From: Alphaproteobacteria bacterium
Lineage (GTDB): Bacteria; Pseudomonadota; Alphaproteobacteria; Bin95
Length of the DNA stretch: 64,000 nucleotides
NCBI GenBank assembly: GCA_020638555.1
Contig: JACKII010000003.1
Coordinates: forward strand, 434,001-498,000
Direction: 5' to 3'
In this document: positions 53,937 through 62,187 of the stretch, piece by piece
Numbering within the stretch: the stretch's first letter is position 1
Layout of the letters: each line of letters starts with the position of its first letter
Position numbers and translations under genes: made by a program
Notes under the pieces: generated by a model
The model's input: the letters and a program-made list of their open reading frames with translations, nothing else
What the model was told of the DNA's origin: nothing
Database searches by the model: none

Positions 53937-54500
53937 TCAATCGTCGTCGAGCTCGCTGTCCCAGTAGAGATAGTCGCGCCAGCTCTCGTGCAAGAAATTG
54001 GGCGGGAATCCCCGCCCATGCTCCTGCAACTGGAAAACGCTCGGCTCGATTGGGGTGTGCTGCGGCCTCATCCCGGCCACGTTCGGCATCTTGTTGCCCT
54101 TGGCCAGATTGCAGGCGGAACACGACGTCACGACATTTTCCCAGGTGGTGCGCCCGCCGCGCGAGCGGGGAATCACATGGTCGAAGGTCAGGTCGTGCGG
54201 CTGGAAGCGGTCGCCGCAATACTGGCAGTCGAACCGGTCGCGCAGGAACACGTTGAAGCGGGTGAACGCCGCGCGTTTGGCCGGCGGCACGTATTCCTTC
54301 AGGGCGATGACCGACGGCAGCGGCATTTCAAAGGTCGGCGAGTGCACGGCGATATCGTACTCGGCCAGCACGTTCACCCGGTCGAGAAACACCGCCTTGA
54401 TGGTTTCCCGCCACGGCCAGAGCGACAGCGGGAAGTAGCTGAGCGGCCGAAAGTCCGCATTCAGCACCAAAGCCGAACAATGATCCAAAGCGATGCGCAC
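53937..54500 (-). CDS. HNH endonuclease
   Basis: A 187-residue protein with a C-terminal HNH nuclease domain: CQYCGDRF at about residue 92, LTFDHVIPRSRGGRTTWENV and CNLAKGNK give two Cys pairs and the His-His-Asn core. The first 60 residues (ALVLNADFRPLSYFPLSLW) are the usual alphaproteobacterial extension. Start is GTG at 54500 with AAGGAG 10 bases upstream. Widespread in Alphaproteobacteria with no known target. It is divergent from the ABC exporter. Confidence 0.88.
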   Translation of the reverse strand: MRIALDHCSALVLNADFRPLSYFPLSLWPWRETIKAVFLDRVNVLAEYDIAVHSPTFEMPLPSVIALKEYVPPAKRAAFTRFNVFLRDRFDCQYCGDRFQPHDLTFDHVIPRSRGGRTTWENVVTSCSACNLAKGNKMPNVAGMRPQHTPIEPSVFQLQEHGRGFPPNFLHESWRDYLYWDSELDDD

Positions 54501-54607
54501 GTCCGTTACGCTCCTTTGGTTGGCGCAGTATCCGATCGCGCTGCGCCGGGTCGCCGAATTGCGCGAGTGATTTTGCCGCCAAGCAGACACTCTCCGCAAC
54601 TGCTATA

Positions 54608-54636
54608 TATAGAGCGATAGTCAGCGCCTGTTACAA
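54608..54636 (-). promoter_or_regulatory. Candidate promoter of the HNH gene
   Basis: On the minus strand TTGTAA (54631-54636) and TCTATA (54608-54613) are spaced 17 bases apart, about 108 bases upstream of the GTG start. The surrounding TATATATA also offers a -10 box for the divergent ABC gene. Confidence 0.4.
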
Positions 54637-54699
54637 CCAGATGTCAATCGGCTCGCCCCGATTGGCCGGGCGCACACCGCATACCCCGATGAGTACCGG

Positions 54700-56514
54700 A
54701 TGACACCGCCGCCTGCGCCCGCGTCCGACGCGGGCACCCGCTCGGATTGGGCCACGATCCGTACGCTGCTGCCTTATCTTTGGCCTGCCGGCGATTCCAG
54801 CGCGCGCCTGCGCGTCGTGCTGGCCATGCTGAGCCTGCTGACCGCCAAGGTCGCGGTGATCTATGTGCCGATTCTGTTTGGCCAGGCCATCGATTCCCTG
54901 CCCGCCCTCGCCGAGGCGGGGCCGGCTGCGGCGCTGCCGCTGGGGCTGATCCTCGCCTATGGCGGCGCCCGCGTCGCCTCGCTGGCCTTCGGCGAGTTGC
55001 GGGATGCGATTTTCGCCAGCGTCGGCCAGCGCGCCATTCGCTCCATCGCGCTCGTCACCTTCCGCCATCTGCACGTGCTGTCGCTGCGCTTCCACCTGGA
55101 GCGGCAGACCGGCGGCCTCTCGCGCTTCATCGAGCGCGGCACCAAGGCCATCGACACGCTGCTGCGCTTCACCCTGTTCGCGATCCTGCCGACCCTGATC
55201 GAGATCGTGCTGGTGTTCGCGCTGCTCTGGAGCCTGCTGGACCTGTGGTTTGCGGTGGTGACGATCGCGACCGTGATCCTCTACATCACCTACACGGTCG
55301 TCGTGACGAGCTGGCGGATCAAGCTGCGCCGGCGCATGAACGAGGCCGACCAGCGCGCCAACACCCGCGCCATCGACAGCCTGTTGAACTACGAGACCGT
55401 CAAGTATTTCGGCAACGAGGAGCACGAGGCCCGGCGATTCGATTCCTCGCTGCAACGCTACGAGAAGGCGGCGGTGGCGAACGGCCAGTCGCTGGGCCTG
55501 CTCAATGTGGGCCAGTCCTTCGTCATTTCGGTGGGCCTGACCGTCATCATGATCATGGCCGCCGCCGGCATTGCCGACCGGTCGATGACGGTGGGCGATT
55601 TCGTCATGGTCAACACCTACCTGATCCAGCTTTACCAGCCGCTCGGCTTTTTCGGCTTCGCCTACCGCGAGATCAAGCAGGCGCTGGTGGACATGGAGCG
55701 CATGTTCGACCTGCGCCTCGTCCCGCCGGAGGTGGAGGACAAGCCGGACGCCCCGGCCCTGGACGTCGCCGGCGGCGAGGTGCGGTTCGAGGGTGTGGAG
55801 TTCGGCTACGATCCGCGCCGGCCGATCCTGAAGGGCGTGAGCTTCACCGTGCCCGCCGGCAAGACCGTGGCCGTGGTCGGCCCCTCCGGCGCCGGCAAAT
55901 CCACCATCAGCCGGCTGCTGTTCCGCTTCTACGACGTCAATGGCGGCCGGGTGCTGATCGACGGCCAGGACATTCGCGACGTGCAACAGGCAAGCGTGCG
56001 CGCGGTGCTGGGAATCGTGCCGCAGGACACCGTTCTGTTCAACGACACCATCACCTACAATATCGACTATGGCCGCCCCGGCAGCACCCAGGCCGCGGTG
56101 GAGCGGGCGGCGCGCCTCGCCCACATTCACGACTTCATCGCCGGCACGCCGGACGGCTATGCCACCATGGTCGGCGAGCGCGGGCTGAAACTCTCCGGCG
56201 GCGAGAAACAGCGCGTCGCCATCGCCCGCACCATATTGAAAGACCCGCCGATCCTGCTGTTCGACGAGGCCACCAGCGCGCTCGACACCGAGACGGAGCA
56301 GGCGATCCAGCAGAATTTGCGCGAACTCGCCCAGGGCAAGACCGCGCTGGTGATCGCGCACCGGCTTTCGACCGTGGTCGACGCCGACGAAATCCTGGTG
56401 CTGGACGCGGGCCGCATCGTCGAGCGCGGCCGCCACCGGGAGTTGGTGGCGCGGGGCGGCGTCTATGCCGCCATGTGGGCGCGCCAGCAGGAAGACCCCG
56501 ACGCCGACGCCTGA
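54700..56514 (+). CDS. ABC exporter of the Atm1/HMT heavy-metal-tolerance type
   Basis: A 604-residue half-transporter: six TM helices (about residues 35-330) and a C-terminal ATPase with Walker A GPSGAGKST near residue 396, signature LSGGEKQRV near 503, Walker B ILLFDEATSALD near 524 and the H-loop in VIAHRLSTV. DSLLNYETVKYFGNEEHE and GDFVMVNTYLIQLYQPL are marks of the Atm1 branch, which exports glutathione-bound compounds from the cytosol. It works as a homodimer. It faces a sugar-acid dehydratase across a family A repeat. Confidence 0.93.
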   Translation: MTPPPAPASDAGTRSDWATIRTLLPYLWPAGDSSARLRVVLAMLSLLTAKVAVIYVPILFGQAIDSLPALAEAGPAAALPLGLILAYGGARVASLAFGELRDAIFASVGQRAIRSIALVTFRHLHVLSLRFHLERQTGGLSRFIERGTKAIDTLLRFTLFAILPTLIEIVLVFALLWSLLDLWFAVVTIATVILYITYTVVVTSWRIKLRRRMNEADQRANTRAIDSLLNYETVKYFGNEEHEARRFDSSLQRYEKAAVANGQSLGLLNVGQSFVISVGLTVIMIMAAAGIADRSMTVGDFVMVNTYLIQLYQPLGFFGFAYREIKQALVDMERMFDLRLVPPEVEDKPDAPALDVAGGEVRFEGVEFGYDPRRPILKGVSFTVPAGKTVAVVGPSGAGKSTISRLLFRFYDVNGGRVLIDGQDIRDVQQASVRAVLGIVPQDTVLFNDTITYNIDYGRPGSTQAAVERAARLAHIHDFIAGTPDGYATMVGERGLKLSGGEKQRVAIARTILKDPPILLFDEATSALDTETEQAIQQNLRELAQGKTALVIAHRLSTVVDADEILVLDAGRIVERGRHRELVARGGVYAAMWARQQEDPDADA

Positions 56515-56528
56515 TCCCTGAACGGGGC

Positions 56529-56681
56529 CTGATCCCCGGAGGTGGCGGAGCATCGCTCCTGATCCCCGGAAGTGGCGGAGCCGCCATCCGGGGCCGGTTG
56601 CTCTCGCGAACACGGGCGGCGGCGGTGTTCGAAGGATGACACCGGTCCCGGATCGGCGCTCCGCACCGTCCGGGAAACACC
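56529..56681. repeat. Family A palindromic repeat with a partial duplicated left arm
   Basis: GATCCCCGGAGGTGGCGGAG and GATCCCCGGAAGTGGCGGAG are 30 bases or so apart, then GCGAACACGGGCGGCGGCGG with GTGTTCGAAGG and the right arm CTCCGCACCGTCCGGGAAAC. It fills the convergent gap between the ABC exporter and the dehydratase. Confidence 0.82.
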
Positions 56682-56710
56682 GAGCTCAGTCCGCCGCTTT
56701 CCCCTCGTCC

Positions 56711-58477
56711 TCAGTGCGAGTGGCGCGGGATTTTGTGGCGGACGCGCTGGTATTTCACCGCCGACTCCAACACGCCGCCGGTCTCCAACTGGCCGACGTC
56801 GCGGCGGTAGATCTCCTCCCACGGCGTGTGGTTGTCGAACTCCACCGGCGGCAGCGCGGCACGGCGGCGGGCGATCTCCTCGTCGGAAATCAGCATGTCG
56901 ACACGGGCGGCATTCAGGTCGATGCGCACCGGGTCGCCGTTTTGCAGGATCGCCAGATTGCCGCCGGCGGCGCTCTCCGGCGAGGCGTTCAGGATCGAGG
57001 GCGAGCCGGACGTGCCGCTCTGGCGGCCGTCGCCGACGCAGGGCAGGCTCATGACACCGGCTTTGATCAGGGCGTCCGGCGGCTGCATGTTCACCACCTC
57101 CGCCGAGCCCGGATAGCCGAGCGGCCCGGTGCCGCGGATGAACAGCACCGTGCGCTCGTCGATGCCGAGGGCCGGGTCGTTCAGGTTCCGGTGGTAGTCC
57201 TCCGGCCCGTCGAACACGACGGCCTTGCCCTCGAACACATTCTCCCGGCCCGGTTCCGACAGGAAGCGCTTGCGGAAATCGGCGTCGATGACGCTGGTCT
57301 TCATGATGGCGCTGTCGAAAATGTTGCCGCGCATCACCAGGAAGCCGGCCTTGTCCTTCATCGGCTGGCCATACGCCTTGATGACGTCGCGGTTCGAGGC
57401 CTCGCGGCCGCGGCAATTCTCGCCCATGGTCTTGCCGTTGATCGTCAGCGCGGCCTCGTGAATCTTGCCGGCGCCGATCAGCTCGTTCACCACCGCCGGC
57501 ACGCCGCCGGCGCGGTGATAGCCCTCGCCCAGATACTCGCCCGCCGGCTGGAGGTTGACCAGCAAAGGCAGGTCGTAGCCATGGACCTGCCAGTCATCCA
57601 GGCTCAACTCCACCCCCGCATGGCGGGCGATGGCCGCCAGATGGATCGGCGCGTTGGTGGAGCCGCCGATGGCGGTGTTGACGGCGATGGCGTTCAGGAA
57701 CGCCTCGCGCGTCAGGATCTTGGAGGGCGTCAGGTCCTCCCAGACGATTTCCACCGCGCGCTTGCCGGTCTCGTAGGCGATCTGGCCGCGCTCGCGATAG
57801 GGCGCCGGGATGGCGGCGCAGCCGGGCAGCGACAGGCCCAGCGCCTCCGCCAGGCTGTTCATGGTCGTGGCCGTGCCCATGGTGTTGCAATGGCCCATGG
57901 ATGGCGCTGAGGCGGCCACCACCTCGATGAATTCCTCATAGCCGATCTCGCCGGCGGCGTAGCGCTGCCGCGCCTCCCACAGCACCGTGCCGGAGCCGAC
58001 GCGGCGGCCCTTGTAATTGCCGTCCAGCATCGGCCCGCCCGAAAGCACGATGGCGGGAATGTCGACCGTCGCCGCCGCCATGATCATCGCCGGCGTGGTC
58101 TTGTCGCAACCGGTGGTCAGCACGACACCGTCCAGCGGATAGCCGTGCAGCACCTCCACCAGCGAGAGATAGGCCAGGTTCCGGTCCAGCGCCGCGGTCG
58201 GCCGCTTGCCGGTCTCCTGGATCGGATGGGTCGGGAATTCCAGGGCGACGCCGCCCGCCTCGCGAATGCCCTCGCGCACCCGTTGGGCCAGGTCGACATG
58301 GATGCGGTTGCAGGGCGAGAGGTCGCTGCCGGACTGGGCGATGCCGATGATCGGCTTGCCGGACTGCAACTCATCCCGCGTCAGGCCGAAATTCATGTAG
58401 CGCTCTATGTACATGGCGGTGGCGCTGACATCGTGCGGGTCGTTGAACCATTCCGCGCTGCGCAATTTCCGGGCCAT
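56711..58477 (-). CDS. IlvD/Edd-family dehydratase, likely sugar-acid (arabonate/xylonate) type
   Basis: A 588-residue iron-sulfur dehydratase. The cluster cysteines are in DLSPCNRIH, VLTTGCDKTTPAM and MGHCNTMGTATTMN, and AIGGSTNAPIHLAAIAR and VGDGRQSGTSGSPSILNASP are hallmarks. The 588-residue length and N-terminal MARKLRSAEWFNDPHDVSA fit the arabonate/xylonate dehydratases better than true IlvD. It removes water from a sugar acid to give a 2-keto-3-deoxy acid. No sugar-acid gene is next to it. A weak leader runs to the AI-2E gene. Confidence 0.88.
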   Translation of the reverse strand: MARKLRSAEWFNDPHDVSATAMYIERYMNFGLTRDELQSGKPIIGIAQSGSDLSPCNRIHVDLAQRVREGIREAGGVALEFPTHPIQETGKRPTAALDRNLAYLSLVEVLHGYPLDGVVLTTGCDKTTPAMIMAAATVDIPAIVLSGGPMLDGNYKGRRVGSGTVLWEARQRYAAGEIGYEEFIEVVAASAPSMGHCNTMGTATTMNSLAEALGLSLPGCAAIPAPYRERGQIAYETGKRAVEIVWEDLTPSKILTREAFLNAIAVNTAIGGSTNAPIHLAAIARHAGVELSLDDWQVHGYDLPLLVNLQPAGEYLGEGYHRAGGVPAVVNELIGAGKIHEAALTINGKTMGENCRGREASNRDVIKAYGQPMKDKAGFLVMRGNIFDSAIMKTSVIDADFRKRFLSEPGRENVFEGKAVVFDGPEDYHRNLNDPALGIDERTVLFIRGTGPLGYPGSAEVVNMQPPDALIKAGVMSLPCVGDGRQSGTSGSPSILNASPESAAGGNLAILQNGDPVRIDLNAARVDMLISDEEIARRRAALPPVEFDNHTPWEEIYRRDVGQLETGGVLESAVKYQRVRHKIPRHSH

Positions 58478-58562
58478 CCGACGGTCTCCCTACTATGCTA
58501 TTGCTCCGGCTAGTATAGAGGCAGTCAAGGGCCGCTGGTAGCCCGTGTCAGGGAGAGAAACG

Positions 58563-59690
58563 ATGCGCGATCCGTCAACGCAACCCCTTCCCGCTGCCAG
58601 CCATCGCACCGACAGCGAAGCGCAGAAATTCGTGGTGGATTCGGCGATCCGGATCGGGGTTCTCGGCCTTCTCGCCTATTGGTCCCTCACCCTGGTCGCC
58701 CCCTTTCTGTCGATCGTGGTCTGGGCCGGCGTGCTTGCGGTCGCGCTCTATCCGATCTTTGCCTGGCTCGCACGGGCGATGGGCGGGCGGCGCACCCTGG
58801 CGGCGGCGCTGGTGACGCTCGTCCTGCTGCTGATCGTCATCGGACCGGTGGCCGCCCTCGTTGCGAGCCTGATCGAATGGTCCGCCGCGCTGGTCAGCAA
58901 GCTTCAGGCCGGCCAGATTGCGGTCCCCCTGCCGCCGGACTCGGTCCGGCAATGGCCGCTGATCGGCGAGCGCGCCTACGCGTTCTGGACGCTCGCCGCC
59001 GACAATCTCGCCGGCGCCGCCCTGAGCATCAAACCGCAATTGCTGAAAGCCGGCGGAACGGTGCTCGGGTCGATGGCCGGCCTGGGCCTCAGCGCTCTGG
59101 CGTTCGCTGCGTCCAGCGTCATCGCCGGCTGCCTCCTGGTGCCCGGCCCGAGACTGGTTGCCGGGGCAAGGCTGCTTGCGACCCGCATCGTTTCCAGCCG
59201 CGGCGACCGGTTTGTGGACATGGCCGGCACCACGATCCGCAATGTCAGCCGCGGCGTCATCGGGATTTCCCTGCTCCAGGCGCTACTGGGCGGGATTGGC
59301 ATGATCGCCGCCGGCGTGCCGTTGGCGGGCCCGCTGGCGCTGGCAATGCTGGTGCTGGGGATCGTGCAGATCGGGCCGGGCATCGTGGTCGTGGGCGTGA
59401 TCGTGTGGGCCTGGTCCACGCTCGACCCGCTCGCCGCCGGCCTGCTGACGGCCTATCTCGTGCCGGTCGCGCTGATCGACAATGTCCTCCGGCCCATCGT
59501 CATGGCCAAGGGGCTGCCCGTGCCGATGCTGGTGATCCTGGTCGGCGTGATCGGCGGCACGCTCAGCTATGGTCTGATCGGACTCTTTCTCGGTCCGATC
59601 GTGCTCAGTGTCTTCTATGAGTTGCTCGTGGCGTGGGTGCGGGACCGGCCGCAAGTCGCGGCACCCGCCGCCACAACCGAGGATTCCTAG
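58563..59690 (+). CDS. AI-2E transporter family (PerM-like) permease
   Basis: A 375-residue protein with about eight hydrophobic segments in the pattern of the AI-2E/PerM family: a first pair (GVLGLLAYWSLTLVAPFLS, VVWAGVLAVALYPIFAWL), an amphipathic middle and a C-terminal group around GLLTAYLVPVALIDNVLRP. GTTIRNVSRGVIGISLLQALLGG is a characteristic loop. Function ranges from signal export to Na/H exchange; not predictable here. The ATG has AGGGAGAG 7 bases upstream. Confidence 0.85.
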   Translation: MRDPSTQPLPAASHRTDSEAQKFVVDSAIRIGVLGLLAYWSLTLVAPFLSIVVWAGVLAVALYPIFAWLARAMGGRRTLAAALVTLVLLLIVIGPVAALVASLIEWSAALVSKLQAGQIAVPLPPDSVRQWPLIGERAYAFWTLAADNLAGAALSIKPQLLKAGGTVLGSMAGLGLSALAFAASSVIAGCLLVPGPRLVAGARLLATRIVSSRGDRFVDMAGTTIRNVSRGVIGISLLQALLGGIGMIAAGVPLAGPLALAMLVLGIVQIGPGIVVVGVIVWAWSTLDPLAAGLLTAYLVPVALIDNVLRPIVMAKGLPVPMLVILVGVIGGTLSYGLIGLFLGPIVLSVFYELLVAWVRDRPQVAAPAATTEDS

Positions 59691-59796
59691 CCGGGCATAC
59701 GCCAAAACCGGCGGCGCGCCATCGCCCGGCCCCAGAGTGGCGCGGTCGTGACCGCAGTTCCCTTGATCACTGCACAATACGACCGGCCCCTCCCGC

Positions 59797-59813
59797 AATT
59801 TTCCCCGAAAATT
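59797..59813. promoter_or_regulatory. Inverted repeat upstream of the EF-hand gene
   Basis: AATTTTC and GAAAATT flank CCC, making a 17-base palindrome 107 bases upstream of the start. It is one of the few AT-rich sites in the region and may be an operator or a sigma-factor binding spot. Confidence 0.35.
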
Positions 59814-59920
59814 CCCCAATACCCACATACTTCCGCCAAGCGGCTCGACCAGATTGCGTCCTCAGGCACAGCGCACTGACGCCTGTGCCTGGATCAGAAC
59901 CCAAGTGAGGACCATTGATC

Positions 59921-60145
59921 ATGTCAAAAGTCTGGCTCGCGCTCGCCACGGCGGGCTTTCTGATGGCGTCGCCGGCGATGGCAGCCAACGCCGACTTCGC
60001 GAAGGCCGATGCCAACGGGGACGGCAGTGTCTCCATGGAAGAAGCGAAAGCCGTCATGCCCGATCTGACGGAAGCCCAGTTCAAGGCGGCCGATGCCGAC
60101 GGCAGCGGCTCGCTGGACGAGAAGGAATTCGCGTCCCTGAGCTAG
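59921..60145 (+). CDS. Secreted EF-hand protein
   Basis: A 74-residue protein with a signal peptide (residues 1-23, ending SPAMA) and two EF-hand loops: DANGDGSVSMEE and DADGSGSLDEKE, each with the usual D-x-D/N-x-D/S pattern. It should bind calcium in the periplasm or outside the cell. No partner is evident. The ATG at 59921 follows GTGAGGACC. A strong terminator follows. Small calmodulin-like proteins of this type are common in Alphaproteobacteria but poorly known. Confidence 0.85.
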   Translation: MSKVWLALATAGFLMASPAMAANADFAKADANGDGSVSMEEAKAVMPDLTEAQFKAADADGSGSLDEKEFASLS

Positions 60146-60186
60146 GCTCACCCCAGTTCCCGATACCTTCTTGATCGATCCACTTC

Positions 60187-60222
60187 GCCCCGGCGCCGCC
60201 CACAGCGCCGGGGCCTTTTTTG
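60187..60222 (+). terminator. Rho-independent terminator of the EF-hand gene
   Basis: GCCCCGGCGC (60187-60196) pairs perfectly with GCGCCGGGGC (60205-60214) around CGCCCACA and is followed by CTTTTTTG. Confidence 0.9.
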
Positions 60223-60312
60223 CCCGCAATTGGCAAAGCGGCGGCCAGCGGCTAAACCAGCGCGTCATTCGATGCTCCCCCAACCCGTGCCTGTCACGAA
60301 AGCCGCCCTGCC

Positions 60313-60999
60313 ATGACCCAGTTTGCCATCCCGCCGCTTGCCCCCGTCACCCTGCCGGTGGAGGGCACGGACGCGGTATTCCCCGTCGCCCGCGTCTTTT
60401 GCATCGGCCGCAATTATGCGGAGCATGCGCGCGAGATGGGCCACGATCCGGACCGCGAGCCGCCCTTCTTCTTCATGAAGCCCGCCACCAGCGTCTCGAC
60501 CGGCGGCGAATTCCCCTATCCGCCCGGCACGTCGGACGTGCATCACGAGATGGAAATGATCGTGGCGCTGGGCAAAGGCGGCCGCGACATCCCGGAAGAC
60601 CGGGCGCTCGACTGCGTCTACGGCTATGGCGTCGGCCTCGACATGACCCGGCGCGACCTGCAGGGCGAGGCCAAGAAGCTGGGCCGCCCCTGGGAGATCG
60701 GCAAGGCGTTCGACCATGCCGCCCCGTGCAGCGGCCTGAAGCGCGCCGCCGACATCGGCCACCCGACGGCGAACCGCATCACTCTGGATGTGAACGGCAA
60801 GCGCCGCCAGGACAGCACGCTCGACAAGATGATCTGGAACGTGCCGGAGACCATCGCCTATATCAGCCGCTATTTCGAACTGATGCCGGGCGACATCATC
60901 ATGTCCGGCACGCCGGAGGGCGTGGCCGCCGTCGTCAAGGGCGACCGGCTGGTCGGCGAGGTCGAGGGCGTCGGCCGGCTGGAAGTGACCGTCGTCTAG
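60313..60999 (+). CDS. Fumarylacetoacetate hydrolase-family protein, fumarylpyruvate hydrolase-like
   Basis: A 228-residue FAH-fold protein. RVFCIGRNYAEHAREMGHDPDREPPFFFMKP is the start of NagK-type fumarylpyruvate hydrolases (gentisate pathway), with metal ligands in DVHHEMEMIVALG and YGVGLDMTRRDLQ, and PGDIIMSGTPEGV near the end. It cleaves a C-C bond of a diketo acid. The stop TAG runs directly into the family B repeat end (TAGAGC). No gentisate gene is in the window, so the substrate is an inference. Confidence 0.9.
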   Translation: MTQFAIPPLAPVTLPVEGTDAVFPVARVFCIGRNYAEHAREMGHDPDREPPFFFMKPATSVSTGGEFPYPPGTSDVHHEMEMIVALGKGGRDIPEDRALDCVYGYGVGLDMTRRDLQGEAKKLGRPWEIGKAFDHAAPCSGLKRAADIGHPTANRITLDVNGKRRQDSTLDKMIWNVPETIAYISRYFELMPGDIIMSGTPEGVAAVVKGDRLVGEVEGVGRLEVTVV

Positions 61000-61177
61000 A
61001 GCGGATTATTTTTCCGCTGGCTCACCAGCCCGTCTTCCCTGTCCTCGCGAAGGCGGGGACCCAAGCCTGAGAGACCAATACAGAGTCCCGTGTCCTGTGA
61101 GACGCTCTCAGGCATGGGCTCCCGCTTGCGCGGGAGACGAGGCAGGAGAGTGGGTCGACCAGGACCGAAAACGCTCT
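60998..61177. repeat. Family B palindromic repeat, full copy
   Basis: It runs from AGAGCGGATTATTTTTCCGC to GGACCGAAAACGCTCT, in the gap between the FAH gene and the PuuE-like gene. Its inside pairs GGGACCCAAGCCTGAGAG with CTCTCAGGCATGGGCTCCC (imperfect) and carries CTTCCCTGTCCTCGCG and CTTGCGCGGGAGACG flanks. By eye it matches the copy at 14286-14462 over almost its full length. Confidence 0.85.
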
Positions 61178-61216
61178 GGGCGCCTGGGTGTTTGGGCGAG
61201 CGCGAGCCCCTTCCCT

Positions 61217-62134
61217 TCAGGCGCCGGCCCGCGGATCGGGCCATTCGGGCAGGTTCATGCGCCGGCGCCAGTGGGTAGCGATTGCGTCGCGCCGCGCGAC
61301 CCACACATCGCCCTTGCCGGCGATATGGTCCAGGACCCGGCGCAGCCCACCGATGCGGCCGGGCCGGCCGATAATGCGGAGATGCAGGCCGATGGTCAGC
61401 ATTTTCGGCGCCGTCTCGCTCTCGGCCCGCAACCAGTCGATGGCCTCGATGCAATAGCGCGCGAAGTCGTCGGCGAAATGGAAGCCGCCGCCGCGCTGAA
61501 AGCGCATGTCGTTGGTGTCGAAGCCATAGGGCAGCACCACGTGCGGCCGGCCCGCGACCTCCACGATCTGCGGCAGGTCATCGTTGTAGACGTCGCTGTC
61601 GTAGAGAAAGCCGCCCTCCTCCACCAGCAACCGGCGCGTGTTCGGGCTGGCGGCCGAGCGGGTGTGCCAGCCCACCGGCCGCACCCCGGCGGCGGCCTCG
61701 ATCTCGGCGACGCAGCGGGCGATCACGGCCCGCTCTTCGTCCTCGGTCATGTTGGCGTGCCGCTCCCAGCGCCAGGAGTGGCAGCCGATCTCGTGCCCGC
61801 GCGCCACCGCGTCCTGGGCCAGCCAGGGCGACAGGGTCAGGGCGCGGGCGCAGCAGTTCAACTGCGCCTTGAAGCCGTGCCGGTCCAACTCGTCCATGAC
61901 GCGCCAGTAGCCGGCGCGCGACCCGTACTCGAAATGCGTGTCCTTGGCCGGGTCCGGCACGTGTTCGACCTCTTCGACGATCTCGTAGACCGCCTCGTTG
62001 CGCTCGTCGCCCAGGCTGATGGACAGTTCCGCGCCCTCCTCGACATTGACGACGAGGGACACGGCGAGCCGGGCGTCGCCCGGCCATTCCGGATGGGGCG
62101 GCCGTTGGCCATAGCCCAGGAAATCGCGGTTCAT
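61217..62134 (-). CDS. PuuE-like allantoinase / polysaccharide deacetylase-fold protein
   Basis: A 305-residue NodB-fold metal amidohydrolase. RDFLGYGQRPPHPEWPGDAR, EYGSRAGYWRVMDELDRHG, EIGCHSWRWERH and SAASPNTRRLLVEEGGFLYD follow the PuuE cyclic-amide (allantoinase) subgroup rather than true sugar deacetylases. PuuE opens allantoin to allantoate. An allE gene is 10 kb away, so ureide use is plausible, but cytosine or other cyclic amides are also possible. The start at 62134 is 54 bases from the TRAP large-subunit stop, suggesting one operon. Confidence 0.85.
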   Translation of the reverse strand: MNRDFLGYGQRPPHPEWPGDARLAVSLVVNVEEGAELSISLGDERNEAVYEIVEEVEHVPDPAKDTHFEYGSRAGYWRVMDELDRHGFKAQLNCCARALTLSPWLAQDAVARGHEIGCHSWRWERHANMTEDEERAVIARCVAEIEAAAGVRPVGWHTRSAASPNTRRLLVEEGGFLYDSDVYNDDLPQIVEVAGRPHVVLPYGFDTNDMRFQRGGGFHFADDFARYCIEAIDWLRAESETAPKMLTIGLHLRIIGRPGRIGGLRRVLDHIAGKGDVWVARRDAIATHWRRRMNLPEWPDPRAGA

Positions 62135-62187
62135 GCTTGGGATTCCCTCCGGTTCCTTTCCGGGGCGACGCGGATCGGGCGCGGCCA

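Noticed and set aside
54631..56613. Minus-strand frame antisense to the ABC exporter
   Set aside because: His/Asp/Ala-rich shadow of an unambiguous ABC transporter gene, without motifs of its own.
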